Below are positions 17,436 to 25,034 of a stretch of 64,000 nt of DNA, in pieces. Both the position numbers and the translations under genes were made by a program. This stretch comes from an uncultured Candidatus Melainabacteria bacterium. GTDB taxonomy: Bacteria; Cyanobacteriota; Vampirovibrionia; Gastranaerophilales; Gastranaerophilaceae. The notes below the pieces were generated by a model, which was given only the letters and a program-made list of their open reading frames with translations, searched no databases and had not been told where the DNA came from. The stretch spans positions 1 through 64,000 of the forward strand of contig CAKVDZ010000011.1 in the NCBI GenBank assembly GCA_934728585.1. The letters run 5' to 3'. Each line of letters begins with the position of its first letter. The first letter of the stretch is position 1.

Positions 17436-17579
17436 ATGGACGAAAAGAAAAAAAAGAAGAAAAAATTTAAAATAGACATAAAAAATATGGGTGTAAATAT
17501 TGATAAAAACGAGTATTACGAAATAATCTGCTCTAACACAGCCCACCCAGAAGATGCGTTTAAGCGTCAACAACGTTAG
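17436..17579 (+). CDS. Small basic protein, 47 aa
   Basis: The open frame runs from ATG 17436 to TAG 17579. It begins MDEKKKKKKKFKIDIK and ends AHPEDAFKRQQR. The lysine-rich start followed by an alternating hydrophobic stretch (VNIDKNEYYEIICSN) looks like a real folded mini-protein rather than random sequence. There is no ribosome site; the -10 box is seven bases upstream of the ATG. It is divergent from miaB and overlaps the end of the convergent HAD gene by 4 bp. Function unknown. The alternative is a chance frame. Confidence 0.5.
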   Translation: MDEKKKKKKKFKIDIKNMGVNIDKNEYYEIICSNTAHPEDAFKRQQR

Positions 17580-17911
17580 ATTTTGTACCAAGGCTTGAAG
17601 TTTTTGATTTCATTTGATAATTTTTTGAAATCGCCTTTAAATTGCAGACATCTGTCATCAATGTAAAGCCAAGACAGTTCTTTTTTGTCTGTAATGTCTG
17701 TTATAAATTTGTCTAAATGGTTTTCAATTAGCCATTTTGCGGTTAATAATTTATTTCTAGTTGTAAAAATTTTTATCTCAAAATCTTTAGATACATCTTG
17801 TAAAAATTTATTCGCACCGTTTAATACAGCAGGTATAAAATCTTTGTCAAAATTACCGTTATAGCAATTCAAAACTCCATCTAAATCAATAAGTAAAGTC
17901 TTCTTAGTCAT
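17576..17911 (-). CDS. Small HAD-type phosphatase-like protein
   Basis: A 111-aa protein with HAD motif I LIDLDGVLN (Asp9 and Asp11), motif II as T/R in FTTRNK near residue 50, and motif IV YIDDR near 85. The domain is about half the usual size and lacks a cap. Similar short HADs belong to the 5'-nucleotidase NT5C-like or polynucleotide-kinase phosphatase groups; the substrate cannot be named. Its start is back-to-back with the XRE gene across palindromic sites. Confidence 0.75.
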   Translation of the reverse strand: MTKKTLLIDLDGVLNCYNGNFDKDFIPAVLNGANKFLQDVSKDFEIKIFTTRNKLLTAKWLIENHLDKFITDITDKKELSWLYIDDRCLQFKGDFKKLSNEIKNFKPWYKI

Positions 17912-17923
17912 ATTTATATTTTA

Positions 17924-17956
17924 CCACAAGTCCCACTTGTGGACAAGTCGGACTTG
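17924..17956. promoter_or_regulatory. Two tandem palindromic sites between HAD and XRE genes
   Basis: The first site is CCACAAGT-CCC-ACTTGTGG (17924-17942), the second CAAGTC-G-GACTTG (17944-17956). Both share the half-site CAAGT..ACTTG. A weak + strand promoter (TTGTGG 17938-17943, TGTAAA 17961-17966, 17-bp spacer) is overlapped by them. They are good candidates for autoregulation by the XRE protein. Confidence 0.6.
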
Positions 17957-17975
17957 CAAATGTAAAAATGTTGGT

Positions 17976-18197
17976 ATGTACAAAGATTTTAAAATCGAGT
18001 TGGGCAAAAGAATAAAGAAAATTCGTGAGAGTAAAAAACTTTCCCGAGAAGATGTTGCCTTTTCTGCTGGTTTTTCAGGCTCTTATATGGGAATGATTGA
18101 GCGTGCTGAATATGATTTTAAAATTTCAAAATTATATAAAATTGCAAAAGTTTTAGATGTAAGTTTATCGGATTTATTTAAAGATTTGAATGGTTAA
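17976..18197 (+). CDS. XRE/Cro-type helix-turn-helix regulator, 73 aa
   Basis: A compact single-domain DNA-binding protein. The helix-turn-helix is clear: KRIKKIRESKKLSREDVAFSA, then SGSYMGMIERAEY as recognition helix, then IAKVLDVSLSDLF as the last helices. ATG 17976 starts the domain directly, while the longer frame from 17937 adds 13 residues encoded by the operator sequence itself, so it is rejected. The size suits a phage-like or restriction-control (C protein) regulator. No restriction genes are nearby. Likely target: the palindromes just upstream. Confidence 0.85.
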   Translation: MYKDFKIELGKRIKKIRESKKLSREDVAFSAGFSGSYMGMIERAEYDFKISKLYKIAKVLDVSLSDLFKDLNG

Positions 18198-18237
18198 AAA
18201 TAATATTTTTTAAAATCTGAAATAATCAAACATAAGA

Positions 18238-18330
18238 GATTAGCACTAGTGGTTATACTCCTAGTGCTAATCATTAAACACTAATGATTAGAGGAAGTAA
18301 AGGATTAATTTCGTCGAAAAAAATTAATCC
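18238..18330. repeat. Cluster of three stem-loops in a 190-bp gap
   Basis: Hairpin A: GATTAGCACTAG (18238-18249) with CTAGTGCTAATC (18261-18272). Hairpin B: CTAATCATTA (18267-18276) with TAATGATTAG (18282-18291), 5-nt loop. Hairpin C: GGATTAATTT (18302-18311) with AAATTAATCC (18321-18330). A and B share CTAATC, so they exclude each other, as in attenuators. The gap lies between convergent genes. No open frame or known RNA family was recognised. Confidence 0.6.
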
Positions 18331-18387
18331 GCCTCTATATCTATATACATTATAAAAGTTTTTTTAAATTTTTCAACCCATGCAAAA

Positions 18388-19920
18388 TTAATATTCAGGT
18401 TCACTAAATCTGTATTGCAGTGCTTGTGTAATGTGTTTTGACGTGATAATTTCAGAATTGTCGAGATCTGCTATTGTTCTTGATAGCTTCAAAACTCTAT
18501 CATATCTACGTCCTGAAAGTTGATATTTTGCAACTGCGAGTTTTAAAATATCTTTTGAGCCTTCATCAACTTGGCAGAATTTTTTTACTAAATCTGCACT
18601 TAATTGCGAATTTGTTAAAATTCCAACATCTTTATAACGCTCTTTTTGAATTTTTCTTGCACAAATAACTCTTTTTCTGATGTTTGCAGAACTTTCTGCT
18701 TCAGCTTCTGTGTTTAAAAGTTCATCTGTAGTTAATCTTGGCACATCAATTTGAATATCAATTCTATCTAAAAGAGGTCCAGAAAGTTTTGAACGGTAAC
18801 GATTTATTTGAAATTCTGAACAAGTACATTGTTTTTCTTTATCGCCTAAAAATCCGCAAGGACAAGGATTCATCGCTGCAAGCAACATAAAATCAGCAGG
18901 ATATTTTATTGAATGTTTTGCTCTTGAAATAACAACTTCGCCATCTTCAATTGGTTGGCGCAAAACTTCCAAAACATTTCGAGGAAATTCTACAATTTCG
19001 TCTAAAAATAAAACTCCGCGGTGTGCAAGGGTGATTTCACCAGGTTTCGGGTTTGTTCCTCCGCCTATAATCCCATTCGCAGAAGCTGTATGGTGAACTG
19101 CTCTAAACGGACGCTTTGTCACTAGTGGTTCATCATTTGCCAAAAGCCCTGAAATACTATATATTCTAGTAAGCTCTAAAGCTTCTGATAATTCTAATGG
19201 TGGAAGAATTGATGCAAAGCATTTTGCCATAAGCGTTTTTCCTGATCCAGGGGTGCCGACCATAATCATGTTATGACCTCCAGCTGCTGCGATTTCCAAT
19301 GCTTTTTTGGCTTTCTGTTGACCCTTTACATCTTTAAAGTCGTATAAATAATGTTCTTCAATCCCACGTTGAAGATATTCTTCAATATTTGTTTTAACAA
19401 CTGGTAAGGGTTCATCAATAAAATGATTTACAACTTCGTTTAAGTTTTTTGCACTCAAAATTGTTATGCCATCTGCCAAAGACGCTTCTTTTGCATTTTC
19501 TTCTGGTACGATAACAGTTTTAATGCCGTTTTCTTTTAGTCCTAAAATATGAGAAAGTGTGCCATTGATACATCTGAGCGTTCCATCTAGCGAAAGTTCA
19601 CCTAGAAATGCCATATCACGAGTTTGTTCCTCTTTTATAACGCTTTCTTCTATCAAAATTCCTATAGCAATTGGCAAATCAAAGTTTGTTCCCTCTTTTC
19701 GAATATCAGCAGGCGCAAGGTTAATTATGACTTTCTTTTGCGGAAAAGAAAAAGACGAATTCTTAATTGCTGAGCGAACTCTTTCTCTTGCCTCTGTTAC
19801 TGCTGTATCTGGCAGACCTACAATTGCAACACTAGGAATAGAATTAGATAAATCTACTTCTACCTCTATTTTGTACGCGTTTAAGCCTATTACTGTTGAT
19901 GTTGTGACTTTACAAACCAT
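18388..19920 (-). CDS. comM: ComM/YifB-type AAA+ ATPase (Mg-chelatase-like)
   Basis: A 510-aa hexameric helicase-like ATPase; ComM promotes branch migration in natural transformation. The order is typical: ChlI-like N-terminal domain (VGLPDTAVTEARERVRSA), Walker A GTPGSGKT near 220, Walker B LFLDEI near 305, zinc-like CPCG..C.C around 355-375 and C-terminal lid with SGRRYDR. Length is as usual. RLxxC-type start codon context is AGAGG then 6 bases. Its promoter region is shared with a divergent small antisense RNA. Confidence 0.95.
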   Translation of the reverse strand: MVCKVTTSTVIGLNAYKIEVEVDLSNSIPSVAIVGLPDTAVTEARERVRSAIKNSSFSFPQKKVIINLAPADIRKEGTNFDLPIAIGILIEESVIKEEQTRDMAFLGELSLDGTLRCINGTLSHILGLKENGIKTVIVPEENAKEASLADGITILSAKNLNEVVNHFIDEPLPVVKTNIEEYLQRGIEEHYLYDFKDVKGQQKAKKALEIAAAGGHNMIMVGTPGSGKTLMAKCFASILPPLELSEALELTRIYSISGLLANDEPLVTKRPFRAVHHTASANGIIGGGTNPKPGEITLAHRGVLFLDEIVEFPRNVLEVLRQPIEDGEVVISRAKHSIKYPADFMLLAAMNPCPCGFLGDKEKQCTCSEFQINRYRSKLSGPLLDRIDIQIDVPRLTTDELLNTEAEAESSANIRKRVICARKIQKERYKDVGILTNSQLSADLVKKFCQVDEGSKDILKLAVAKYQLSGRRYDRVLKLSRTIADLDNSEIITSKHITQALQYRFSEPEY

Positions 19921-19929
19921 TTGTGCCTC

Positions 19930-19957
19930 TTGAAATCTTTGTGAAATGTGTTATAAT
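19930..19957 (+). promoter_or_regulatory. Predicted promoter of the antisense RNA
   Basis: TTGAAA (19930-19935), 16-bp spacer, TATAAT (19952-19957). A second TATAAT follows at 19958-19963. The symmetric TTATAATTATAA may also supply the -10 of comM on the opposite strand. Confidence 0.6.
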
Positions 19958-19963
19958 TATAAT

Positions 19964-20073
19964 ATAGGGGACTGATTAAGTCCGTTACAACTTAATCAGT
20001 CGTGTTACACCCTATACAAACAACAAGATAATTTGTAAAAGTGCTATCAGTACGTTGATGGCACTTTTTATTA
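19964..20073 (+). ncRNA. Putative antisense RNA (type I antitoxin candidate)
   Basis: About 110 nt from the promoter above to an intrinsic terminator. It starts with a perfect 11-bp hairpin (GACTGATTAAG / CTTAATCAGTC) and ends with stem AAAAGTGC / GCACTTTT (20037-20068), an inner stem ATCA/TGAT and a T run. It is fully complementary to the 3' half and tail of the 24-codon peptide gene on the minus strand, the convergent 3'-overlap arrangement of known type I pairs such as txpA/ratA. Function is inferred; the promoter, hairpins and overlap are seen. Confidence 0.55.
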
Positions 20074-20086
20074 TCAGTATTCGCAT
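20012..20086 (-). CDS. 24-residue hydrophobic peptide (candidate type I toxin)
   Basis: ATG 20086 follows AAAGGAGGT at ideal spacing and the frame ends TAG 20012. The peptide begins MRILIIK, has the core VLIALLQI and ends IILLFV, giving one short membrane helix with two positive charges at the N-terminus. The IALLxL pattern is like that of the E. coli type I toxins DinQ and ZorO. A TATAAT (20121-20116) lies upstream without a clear -35 box. The 3' part is covered by the convergent antisense RNA. An alternative is a leader peptide or small membrane regulator of glgP, but the gene points away from glgP's direction of control and has its own antisense. Confidence 0.6.
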   Translation of the reverse strand: MRILIIKSAINVLIALLQIILLFV

Positions 20087-20115
20087 GATACCTCCTTTCT
20101 GCCCCTTATTGTTAC

Positions 20116-20121
20116 ATTATA
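20116..20121 (-). promoter_or_regulatory. -10 box for the small peptide gene
   Basis: TATAAT on the minus strand, 30 bp before the start codon. It lies in the inverted repeat CCTTAT..ATAAGG, which could act as operator or 5' stem. The -35 region is poor. Confidence 0.4.
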
Positions 20122-20177
20122 AGGTGTGAGGCTAAGTAAGGCTGGGCGTCCCTATATTAAATTTTCAAAGTACTTAC

Positions 20178-20210
20178 AAAAAAACGGAGTTTAAAAAACC
20201 CCGTTTTTTT
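20178..20210 (-). terminator. Intrinsic terminator of the glucan phosphorylase gene
   Basis: The stem CCG plus seven T pairs with seven A plus CGG. Read on the minus strand, a T run follows the stem, 20 bp after the stop codon. Confidence 0.8.
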
Positions 20211-20230
20211 GATTTTTTATATATCAATTA

Positions 20231-21919
20231 TTATTTGATATTAGCGAATGTCCAAGCATCGAAAGTTGGGCGTGTTAAGTTAATATCAGCTTTATCTTTG
20301 CCTGCGCCTTCTGTATCGTGTGCAATTGAACGGTATACTCTGTTGTAGTATTCAATTACCATACGGTCAGAATTGAAGTAAGCTTCAGAAGTTCTGATTG
20401 CTTGACGCATTAAGCGAGCCCATTCTTCCTTGTTATGGTAGTAAGTTGGAATGATTTCTTTTTCGATTACGTCCATCATGTATTCGTGATCTTTCCAGTG
20501 ACGTTCTTCCCATGGAATTTCGTCATCAAGTCCTTCGTACTCGATTGTGTAACCGTTGATTCCGTTGAATGTACCTTCAACAGTCCAACCATCGTATGTT
20601 GATAAGTGTAATGCACCATTAGCGTTAGCACTCATACCTGATGTACCAGATGCTTCGAATGGTCTAAGAGGTGTATTTAACCAGATATCAGAACCTCGTT
20701 TCAACATACCGCTTAATTGTAATTCATATCCTGGTAATACAACCATGTTTTTCATAGTGTGAGAACGGTTCAATAATTTGTTGAACATTTCTTTACCCAT
20801 AACATCATCTGGGTGGAATTTACCAGCGAAGATTAATTGAAGTTTGTTAGCTTCTAATAATTTCAAGATGCGGTCTTTATCCATTAAGATTAACCAAGCA
20901 CGTTTGTAATCAGCAAATCTTCTTGCCCAAGTGATTGTTAATACATCTGGGTCAAATCTCTTACCTGCTTTGTTAGCGATGTATTTGAACAATTCTTGTT
21001 TCATTTCACGTTTTGCAGTAAGTAATTCGTCAAATGATTTTTGTCCGCCCATTCTAGGGTCTTGCCAGTAGTGTAAGTTTACTGCGTTTGTAATTGCTCT
21101 GATAGGGCATCTGCCTTCAACCCAATCCCACATTTTGTTTGAAACAAGACCGTGTAATTGAGATACAGCGTTTGCGATACGGCTCATTCTTAATGCTGCA
21201 ACTGTTAATGAGAAGTTTTCACCACCTAATTTGATAGCTTCTTCTCTTGAAGCGCCAGCAAAGAATCCACCTTCCATCAATGTGTCTACCCAGTGAACTT
21301 CGTTTCCTGCTGCAACTGGTGTGTGTGTTGTGAATACTGTTCTTTTCTTAACTTCTTCAATATCACCTTTGAATTGTCTTAATAATTCAAAGGCTGCTGG
21401 TAAAGCGTGACCTTCGTTCATGTGGATAACATCGAATTTATATCTCATCGCTTGTAAAATTTTGATACCACCGATACCAAGAACTGTTTCTTGAGCAATT
21501 CTAATTTTTTCATTTCCGTCATATAATCTGTGAGAAATGCTTCTTGCCCAATCGCTGTTTCCGTCGATATCTGTTGTTAATAAGTATACTGGGCATGAAC
21601 CGAATAATTCTGGTTCTACTCTGTAAGCTTTAACTTTAACTCTTTCACCGAATGTGTCAACTTCAACTTGAACACCTAAATCAGTTAAATAGTCATAGTA
21701 TTTTCTAAGATAAGAAACTTCTACTTGTCCATTTTCACCGATTCGTTGGTCATAATAACCGTAAGACCAAAGCATTGTTACACCTACCATTGGCATTTGT
21801 AAGTACCCAGCTGATAACATGTGAGAACCAGCTAAGAAACCTAAACCACCTGAATATGTGCTTAAAGATTGGTCTAATGCAATTTCCATTGACAAGTATG
21901 CAACTGATGGTAATGACAT
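20231..21919 (-). CDS. Alpha-glucan phosphorylase family protein (GT35), PLP lysine replaced
   Basis: A 562-aa protein of the short alpha-glucan phosphorylase type, which normally releases glucose-1-phosphate from glycogen using pyridoxal phosphate. N-terminal VAYLSMEIALDQSLSTYSGG, the TTHTPVAAGNE block and RRFADYKRA agree with the family. The PLP motif EASGTSGM is present near 422-429, but the next residue is Ser430 where active enzymes have the Schiff-base Lys. Usual members are 700-850 aa. It may therefore be inactive, regulatory or use another chemistry. Codon bias suggests high expression. The ribosome site is AAGGAA. It stands alone with its own terminator. Confidence 0.85.
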   Translation of the reverse strand: MSLPSVAYLSMEIALDQSLSTYSGGLGFLAGSHMLSAGYLQMPMVGVTMLWSYGYYDQRIGENGQVEVSYLRKYYDYLTDLGVQVEVDTFGERVKVKAYRVEPELFGSCPVYLLTTDIDGNSDWARSISHRLYDGNEKIRIAQETVLGIGGIKILQAMRYKFDVIHMNEGHALPAAFELLRQFKGDIEEVKKRTVFTTHTPVAAGNEVHWVDTLMEGGFFAGASREEAIKLGGENFSLTVAALRMSRIANAVSQLHGLVSNKMWDWVEGRCPIRAITNAVNLHYWQDPRMGGQKSFDELLTAKREMKQELFKYIANKAGKRFDPDVLTITWARRFADYKRAWLILMDKDRILKLLEANKLQLIFAGKFHPDDVMGKEMFNKLLNRSHTMKNMVVLPGYELQLSGMLKRGSDIWLNTPLRPFEASGTSGMSANANGALHLSTYDGWTVEGTFNGINGYTIEYEGLDDEIPWEERHWKDHEYMMDVIEKEIIPTYYHNKEEWARLMRQAIRTSEAYFNSDRMVIEYYNRVYRSIAHDTEGAGKDKADINLTRPTFDAWTFANIK

Positions 21920-22088
21920 AATCTTTAATTCCTTCTATTTTGTGTACTCTATGCGAATTCTATCTTTTTTCTTCCGCAAACACTAGCATAACACAAAAAT
22001 ACAGCTTTTTCTAATTTTGTTTACCACGTGTGTATTACAGGGCAAAAACATGGCTATAGCTTAATTTTTGCATATTAAGAAATGTAAA

Positions 22089-23081
22089 TTATTCTAATAT
22101 TTTGTTGGCGATATCTTCTGCTTTAAACTGCAAACATGACAATTTTTCGCATGTTGTTTGTCTATGATCCCAAAGACAAGGTTTTATCGGACAATCATCG
22201 TTTGTTTTTAAAGCTGTAACAAAATCGGCTTGAGGAATTAGTTTTTTGTCATCAGTAGAACCAAAAATGGCGTAAGTTCTAGTTCTTGTACCTACACCGA
22301 TGTGAAGTGGTGCAGAGTCTGAACATACAAATTTTTCGTACTTTGTGATTAATTTAGCTAAATCCATTAAATTTTTTGTCTTGCCATAATAGTTTTCAAA
22401 ATTAGGGTTATTTAATGGCTCAATTATAGATAAAATCTTGTCAACGACTTCTTTATCATCTGGCCCGCCAGTTAAAGTAACGTGTTTACCGTTTTCTAAT
22501 AAAATTTTGATTACATCTGCCCAAATTTCAGGTGTAATTGTTTTAATCATATTTTTTTGGACGCTTAATTTGCTTACTCCAGGGTGAATAAGTACTGAAT
22601 TTGGAACTTTTTCGCCTTTTTCAAGTGTAATTTCTGGCACATCTGTTCTTATGTCTGTAAGGTCGCGAATCAAGTCGTGATACATTAACGAAGCATATTG
22701 TTGTTTATTTAATGTTACGGCTTTTGTTAATAATTTTTCGCTTAATTTGCCTGTATTATAGCCATAACGCTTTTTTATGCCAGTTAAAAATAGTAAAATA
22801 CTTATAAGTTTGTTTCCGCCAGCGGAAATTACAACATCAAACTTGCCAAAACGAGCTTTGAACAACAACTTTAGCATTTCTGCATATTTGTTTTTGCCTT
22901 TTGGGTTGATTAAAATTAAATCATCAATTGTATCTGTCAAATCTTTTATCCCTTTGCTTCTAGGTTCTAGGCAAAGAGTAATTTTTGACTCTGGGTATGC
23001 TTTCTTTAGTGAAATTAATGTTGGTAAAAATAAAATTTCATCACCAATTCCGCCAAAATTTATTACTAAAATGTTTTTCAT
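22089..23081 (-). CDS. Family 9 glycosyltransferase (heptosyltransferase-like)
   Basis: A 330-aa GT-B enzyme of the ADP-heptose:LPS heptosyltransferase family. The start NILVINFGGIGDEILFLPTL carries the family's GxGD loop. The donor domain has IHPGVSK near 165, TLTGGPDDKEV near 215 and CSDSAPLHIGVGT near 260. Such enzymes extend the LPS inner core at the inner membrane, which fits a Gram-negative envelope. A cysteine cluster near the end (CPIKPC..C..C) is common in this family. No heptose genes are adjacent. Confidence 0.9.
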   Translation of the reverse strand: MKNILVINFGGIGDEILFLPTLISLKKAYPESKITLCLEPRSKGIKDLTDTIDDLILINPKGKNKYAEMLKLLFKARFGKFDVVISAGGNKLISILLFLTGIKKRYGYNTGKLSEKLLTKAVTLNKQQYASLMYHDLIRDLTDIRTDVPEITLEKGEKVPNSVLIHPGVSKLSVQKNMIKTITPEIWADVIKILLENGKHVTLTGGPDDKEVVDKILSIIEPLNNPNFENYYGKTKNLMDLAKLITKYEKFVCSDSAPLHIGVGTRTRTYAIFGSTDDKKLIPQADFVTALKTNDDCPIKPCLWDHRQTTCEKLSCLQFKAEDIANKILE

Positions 23082-23182
23082 GTTTTTCCTCGTTTCTTTA
23101 AGAAAAATTATAACAAAAAAATTAATTTGTACTATTATTCAAATTTGTGCTACAATCATAATAAAAATGAAAGGAGAAATTT

Positions 23183-23839
23183 ATGGTCAAAGTTAATGAA
23201 ATTTCTTTTAATACAAATATGGCGCAAAATGTCGCTACTACTAAAACACAACAACAAGAAGCAAGCAGTATTTTTTCAAATAGCCAATCACAAACTGGCG
23301 CTTTAGGGGAAATGGAAGGTTTGTCTATTCAACAAACAGCTCAAACTGCACCTAAAAGAATTGATAAACACGATAAAACAATTTTGGCAAATGCCCCATC
23401 TTGTCAAATAGAAGTTGCTGGTAAAAAGCAAAAGGCATCTATTGTAGTAGATTTGAGCGAAAATAGATTATATAGATACGATAATGAGGGAAAAGCTTAT
23501 GAAGTATATTCTGTAGCTTCAGGTAAAAAGACTTCTCCAACAAGTACAGGTATAAGAAAGGTTTCTCACATAGAAACATATCCTTACACAGAAGCACCTG
23601 CAGGTACAAAAAGACGTAAAAGTCCAAAAGCTTATGGCCCTAAAATCTTGATTTTAACTACAATCGATCCAAAAACGGGCAAGGATTTAGGTTCAAATGG
23701 CGAATTTATCCATGGTAACAATAACCCTGCAAGTATTGGTACATACGCATCTCACGGTTGTGTGAGAATGGACAATGATGTAATTGTTCAATTGTCTAAA
23801 GAAGTTAAACCAGGGTCTTATGTTTTAATCCAAAAATAA
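23183..23839 (+). CDS. L,D-transpeptidase (YkuD domain) without signal peptide
   Basis: A 218-aa protein whose C-terminal YkuD domain (about 85-218) has the active-site signature HG..SHGCVRM, with the nucleophilic Cys in SHGC. The family cross-links peptidoglycan by 3-3 bonds or attaches proteins to it, outside the cytoplasmic membrane. The first 70 residues are Gln/Ser/Thr-rich and disordered, with no signal peptide or membrane helix, so export must use another route or the call of the start is wrong. The ribosome site AAAGGAG is strong, which supports this start. It is single-gene and ends at a bidirectional terminator. Confidence 0.85.
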   Translation: MVKVNEISFNTNMAQNVATTKTQQQEASSIFSNSQSQTGALGEMEGLSIQQTAQTAPKRIDKHDKTILANAPSCQIEVAGKKQKASIVVDLSENRLYRYDNEGKAYEVYSVASGKKTSPTSTGIRKVSHIETYPYTEAPAGTKRRKSPKAYGPKILILTTIDPKTGKDLGSNGEFIHGNNNPASIGTYASHGCVRMDNDVIVQLSKEVKPGSYVLIQK

Positions 23840-23856
23840 TTGTTTTATTTTAAACA

Positions 23857-23892
23857 AAAAAGGGACGGTGATTTCATCACCGCCCCTTTTTT
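23857..23892. terminator. Bidirectional intrinsic terminator
   Basis: A long stem (AAAAAGGG-CGGTGAT with its near complement, one mismatch, TTC loop) is flanked by A and T runs on both sides and lies between convergent genes. Confidence 0.85.
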
Positions 23893-23903
23893 ATCTTTCA
23901 AAA

Positions 23904-25025
23904 TTAAATTCTTTGATTGATTTCTTGGCTTAATTTTGCAAAATCAATTGTGCTTACAAAATCCTTGTTGCGTTGTTCTTCTATGAAATTTATTACTGTA
24001 TGAAGCAGTTGAATTAGAGTTTCTTCAGTAATATTTCCATTCGAATAATCCTCTATAACTTCCAATAAGTACGGGTATGTTTCGTGCATATGATTTGTAT
24101 TTATTGTGGTTATTAAATTTTTTATTTCTGTATTTTCAAAATCAGCGTTTAGAATTTTTAAATAATAATTTGCAAATTTTTCAATATTTTCGAACATATT
24201 TTTAGAAGATACATTTGAATTAGTAAGCTTTAAATAATAGCGTTTAAAACTCAAATATAGCTCGTTATCTTGTGGAATAACACCATTTTTTTGAATTGTA
24301 AGATAGTTTTTAAGAAAATTTTTGAATTGATTTGTTAAATTAGCATTTTTGAATTTTTCAATAATGCTGTACCACAATTTAGTATCATCGTTTTTAACAT
24401 TTTCGTTAATGAAATTGTTAATTAAAAGAAGTTCTTCAATGTTTGGGTTGTTGCAATTCAAATATTGATAAATATCTCTGTTATCAATGTCATTATTTTC
24501 AATAACGCAAGCAATAACCTTGATTTTTTTGATTTCGTCAAAAAGTTTAACGGCAGAAATATTATTCATTTTAATCTTTGCCCAATATTCGTGAAGCGTT
24601 TTAAACATTGGGTGTTCTTTTTCTTGTTCGGTCATTTTTTCGTATTTTACAAGCTTTTCGTAAATAATTTTTTCATAGCCGTGTAAGTGAATTTTTGTGT
24701 GTTGACCGTAAAATAAGTATCTTTTTTTAATTAATTCAATAGCGTGAATATTTTTTTCGTTAGTAAGCTTGTAACATTCACAAAGGGCATGTAACAATAA
24801 ACTAAACTGGATAATTCTTTTTATTCCATCAACAACCATAAACGAACGACTGCTGGTTCTTTGTAAGAACATAATTCCATCAATAATAGGTTCTTGTGTA
24901 CCTTCGTTTTCAAGAACTGTTTCTAACAAATCCGCAGGTGCTTGAAATTCCCCTGAATAATCGGTAGAATATAGCACCTGCGATTTATGTAAAATATCTA
25001 ATAAATTTAAAGTTACGATTTCCAT
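23904..25025 (-). CDS. DUF262-like protein with degenerate active motif
   Basis: A 373-aa protein. Its N-terminal part resembles DUF262 (GmrS-like): FQAPADLLETVLEN and the strand VVDGIKRIIQFSLLLHAL at about 64-81. The family's DGQQR nuclease/NTP motif reads DGIKR here (Asp66-Arg70), losing the glutamines. A later IYQYLNCNN matches the DUF262 YLN(S/N) element. The C-terminal half is helical and not recognised; no HNH (DUF1524) signature is seen. DUF262 proteins often act in phage defence, but the neighbours are not defence genes. It follows the winged-helix gene by 9 bp and is probably co-transcribed. Confidence 0.6.
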   Translation of the reverse strand: MEIVTLNLLDILHKSQVLYSTDYSGEFQAPADLLETVLENEGTQEPIIDGIMFLQRTSSRSFMVVDGIKRIIQFSLLLHALCECYKLTNEKNIHAIELIKKRYLFYGQHTKIHLHGYEKIIYEKLVKYEKMTEQEKEHPMFKTLHEYWAKIKMNNISAVKLFDEIKKIKVIACVIENNDIDNRDIYQYLNCNNPNIEELLLINNFINENVKNDDTKLWYSIIEKFKNANLTNQFKNFLKNYLTIQKNGVIPQDNELYLSFKRYYLKLTNSNVSSKNMFENIEKFANYYLKILNADFENTEIKNLITTINTNHMHETYPYLLEVIEDYSNGNITEETLIQLLHTVINFIEEQRNKDFVSTIDFAKLSQEINQRI

Positions 25026-25034
25026 ATTATTTTT

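Noticed and set aside
18388..19920. Magnesium chelatase subunit (chlorophyll pathway)
   Set aside because: The architecture is that of ComM/YifB; no other chelatase subunit is present.
17576..20121. Prophage or restriction-modification island around the XRE gene
   Set aside because: Although several tiny genes cluster here, no integrase, capsid or nuclease is present.
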